Shown here piece by piece: positions 45,343 to 46,790 of a DNA stretch of 46,790 nt. The translations under genes and the position numbers were made by a program. Below the pieces are notes generated by a model. That model saw nothing but the letters and a program-made list of their open reading frames with translations. It was not told the origin of the DNA and made no database searches. The stretch's first letter is position 1. Every line of letters begins with the position of its first letter. The stretch is from Candidatus Scalindua japonica (GTDB lineage: Bacteria; Planctomycetota; Brocadiia; Brocadiales; Scalinduaceae). The stretch covers positions 1 through 46,790 of the forward strand of contig NZ_BAOS01000046.1 in the NCBI RefSeq assembly GCF_002443295.1. Direction: 5' to 3'.

Positions 45343-46734
45343 ATGAACACTAAGAATAATTCCATTCAAAAGGTTAAAATACGTAAGACATTGAAGATGT
45401 CAATTTTTGAAGGCAGTTTCTCGGGTATTTCAGCTTCAATCTTTGAATATTTTATCCGACCGCTTGCACTCTTTCTGAATGCAAACCTTTTTCAGATTGG
45501 TATATTATCATCCTTTCCGCAGTTGCTGATAAGCGTTACTCAACTCTATCTTCCGGATTTTCTCAAACGGTTTAAGAGTAGAAGGAACTTTGTCGCTCTT
45601 TGTGCCCTTATTCAAGCTTTCATGGTGATTCCCATAATATTAGTACATTATGTGCCAAAAAACGTGCAAATCCCACTGTTAATATCATTCTACTGTTTAT
45701 ACGCGATTATCGGTTCCATGATTGTGCCTGTCTGGGCGTCCCTTATGTCAGATATTGTTCCAAAACGAATTAAAGGTTTGTATTTTGGCAGGAGGGCAAT
45801 GGTAATAGGAGTTTCTTCGCTTATCGTTGTCTTATTCATCGGTTATCTGCTTCAGGTATCTTTGCAGAAAGTGTTCTGGGGTTTTGTTGTGATTTTTACC
45901 TTTGCATGCGTTCTCAGAATAATTTCATCATTTATTTTGATGAGGCATTACGATGCACCTCTTCATATAAAACCTGAACACCACTTTTCATTTTTCCAAT
46001 TTCTTAAAAGATCAAAAACCGGAAACTTTGGCAAATATGTTTTTTTCGTATCTGCAATGTCCTTTTCAGTATTTATCGCTTCACCATATTTCAGCGTATA
46101 TATGCTTAAAAGAATTCATTTCGGATATGTTGAATACACCATAATAAGTGTCAGCCCTCTTCTTTTTGGTCTCTTATTAAAACCTGTCTGGGGAAGGATT
46201 GGAGACAAATTTGGTAATCTATTTGTAATCAGGGTTTGCAGTTTGGTGATTGCACTTGTTCCTGCCGCATGGCTTGTTTCAAAAAATTTTTACTGGCTCC
46301 TGTTAATACAAGTACCTTCAGGACTTGCCTGGAGTGGTTTTAACTTATGTACATTAAATTTTATTTACGATTCCGCTATCCCGGAAAAGAGGGTACGCTG
46401 TATATCTTATTTCAACACCATGTATACATTTTCTGCATGTGCAGGTGCTTTTCTGAGCGGATTGCTGGCTAATTACGTACCTGAACTATGGGGTGAAAGG
46501 TTATTGTCGATTTTTGCAATCTCTGCTATCCTGAGAGGAGTAACTCTCCTGTTTTTTTATAATCGTGTTAAAGAGGTAAAACGAGTAAGGCCGTTTAAAT
46601 TAGAGAAAGAGTATTTCAAGGAAATCATTCCAGTCTTTCGGCCAAACCGGGGCTACATACGGCCTGTCAGTGTTGATATAGATCAAGATACCAGTTGTCC
46701 TGTCAAAACACACAATCCGAAAAAAAGTTTATGA
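45343..46734 (+). CDS. Major facilitator superfamily transporter
   Basis: The 463 residues contain about twelve membrane helices in two halves. The first half includes LLISVTQLYLPDFLKRFKSR after helix 2, where MFS proteins keep the basic loop (motif A), and YFGRRAMVIGVSS. In the second half LKPVWGRIGDKFGN is the repeated loop between helices 8 and 9, and LVSKNFYWLLLIQVPSG follows. The tail of about 50 residues is cytoplasmic. It is close to the group of MFS proteins annotated only as putative permeases, so the substrate and direction are unknown. The protein is complete; the stop lies 56 bases before the window end. Confidence 0.85.
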   Translation: MNTKNNSIQKVKIRKTLKMSIFEGSFSGISASIFEYFIRPLALFLNANLFQIGILSSFPQLLISVTQLYLPDFLKRFKSRRNFVALCALIQAFMVIPIILVHYVPKNVQIPLLISFYCLYAIIGSMIVPVWASLMSDIVPKRIKGLYFGRRAMVIGVSSLIVVLFIGYLLQVSLQKVFWGFVVIFTFACVLRIISSFILMRHYDAPLHIKPEHHFSFFQFLKRSKTGNFGKYVFFVSAMSFSVFIASPYFSVYMLKRIHFGYVEYTIISVSPLLFGLLLKPVWGRIGDKFGNLFVIRVCSLVIALVPAAWLVSKNFYWLLLIQVPSGLAWSGFNLCTLNFIYDSAIPEKRVRCISYFNTMYTFSACAGAFLSGLLANYVPELWGERLLSIFAISAILRGVTLLFFYNRVKEVKRVRPFKLEKEYFKEIIPVFRPNRGYIRPVSVDIDQDTSCPVKTHNPKKSL

Positions 46735-46790
46735 TCATTTCGTTACTTATATATACGGCTTATTGAATCGGCGATTTCAATACACGGGTT

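Noticed and set aside
1-46790. CRISPR array, prophage or toxin-antitoxin system
   Set aside because: No regularly spaced direct repeats, no phage structural or integrase genes and no small paired toxin genes were seen on either strand.

Overview
This window of 46.8 kb is AT-rich bacterial chromosome from an organism with an outer membrane. The signs of one are Tat, Sec and lipoprotein signals, a beta-barrel porin and an MscK-type channel. A PEP-CTERM sorting signal, a FloA/NfeD operon, a family B DNA polymerase, a giant membrane-anchored TPR protein and many polysaccharide genes together fit a planctomycete, perhaps an AT-rich anammox-type one (Brocadiales/Scalindua-like). That placement is inference; the window has no rRNA or other phylogenetic marker. 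No phage, CRISPR array or intact transposase was seen.

Layout. (1) 1-5400: end of an exopolysaccharide locus with a GT4 glycosyltransferase cut by the window edge, a hexapeptide acyltransferase and a 1220-residue secreted heparinase-like lyase fused to a lectin-like domain. (2) 5446-6828, minus strand: a membrane-anchored metallophosphoesterase with a CXXCH motif and altered active-site residues, then a small lipoprotein. (3) 7005-11539: a tight, very AT-rich cassette (RmlC, RmlD-like, C-methyltransferase, RmlB-like, GT2) that looks like a pathway for a branched, C-methylated deoxysugar. (4) 11559-14587, minus strand: a DprE1-like oxidase and a GT39-type membrane glycosyltransferase. (5) 14876-22177: an HtrA-like protease, a 1478-residue TPR protein, a decayed secreted-protein gene, a fragment of a group II intron maturase and an intact PEP-CTERM protein. 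(6) 22191-26095: an M20 amidohydrolase, a 194-bp MITE-like element with a 7-bp target duplication, and family B DNA polymerase. (7) 26131-29896, minus strand: NfeD protease, short NfeD, FloA, a small membrane protein and tRNA-Leu(CAA), apparently one transcription unit. (8) 30153-31706: a GAF-containing sigma-54 activator. (9) 31819-34535, minus strand: a Tat-exported DUF362 protein, RmlB and a second RmlC behind a perfect-consensus promoter. (10) 34918-46734: a coiled-coil membrane protein, a secreted helical protein coupled to a porin-like protein, a tandem UspA protein, an MscK-like channel, a glycine-rich membrane protein, an alpha-glucan phosphorylase and an MFS transporter.

How it fits together. 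The dominant theme is envelope and extracellular polysaccharide: nucleotide-sugar synthesis (two RmlB-like, two RmlC, one RmlD), sugar methylation, glycosyltransfer, acylation and lyase trimming. A second theme is envelope protein sorting and membrane quality control (HtrA-like protease, PEP-CTERM substrate, NfeD/FloA). No exosortase, polysaccharide polymerase or flippase gene is in the window, so those partners must lie elsewhere.
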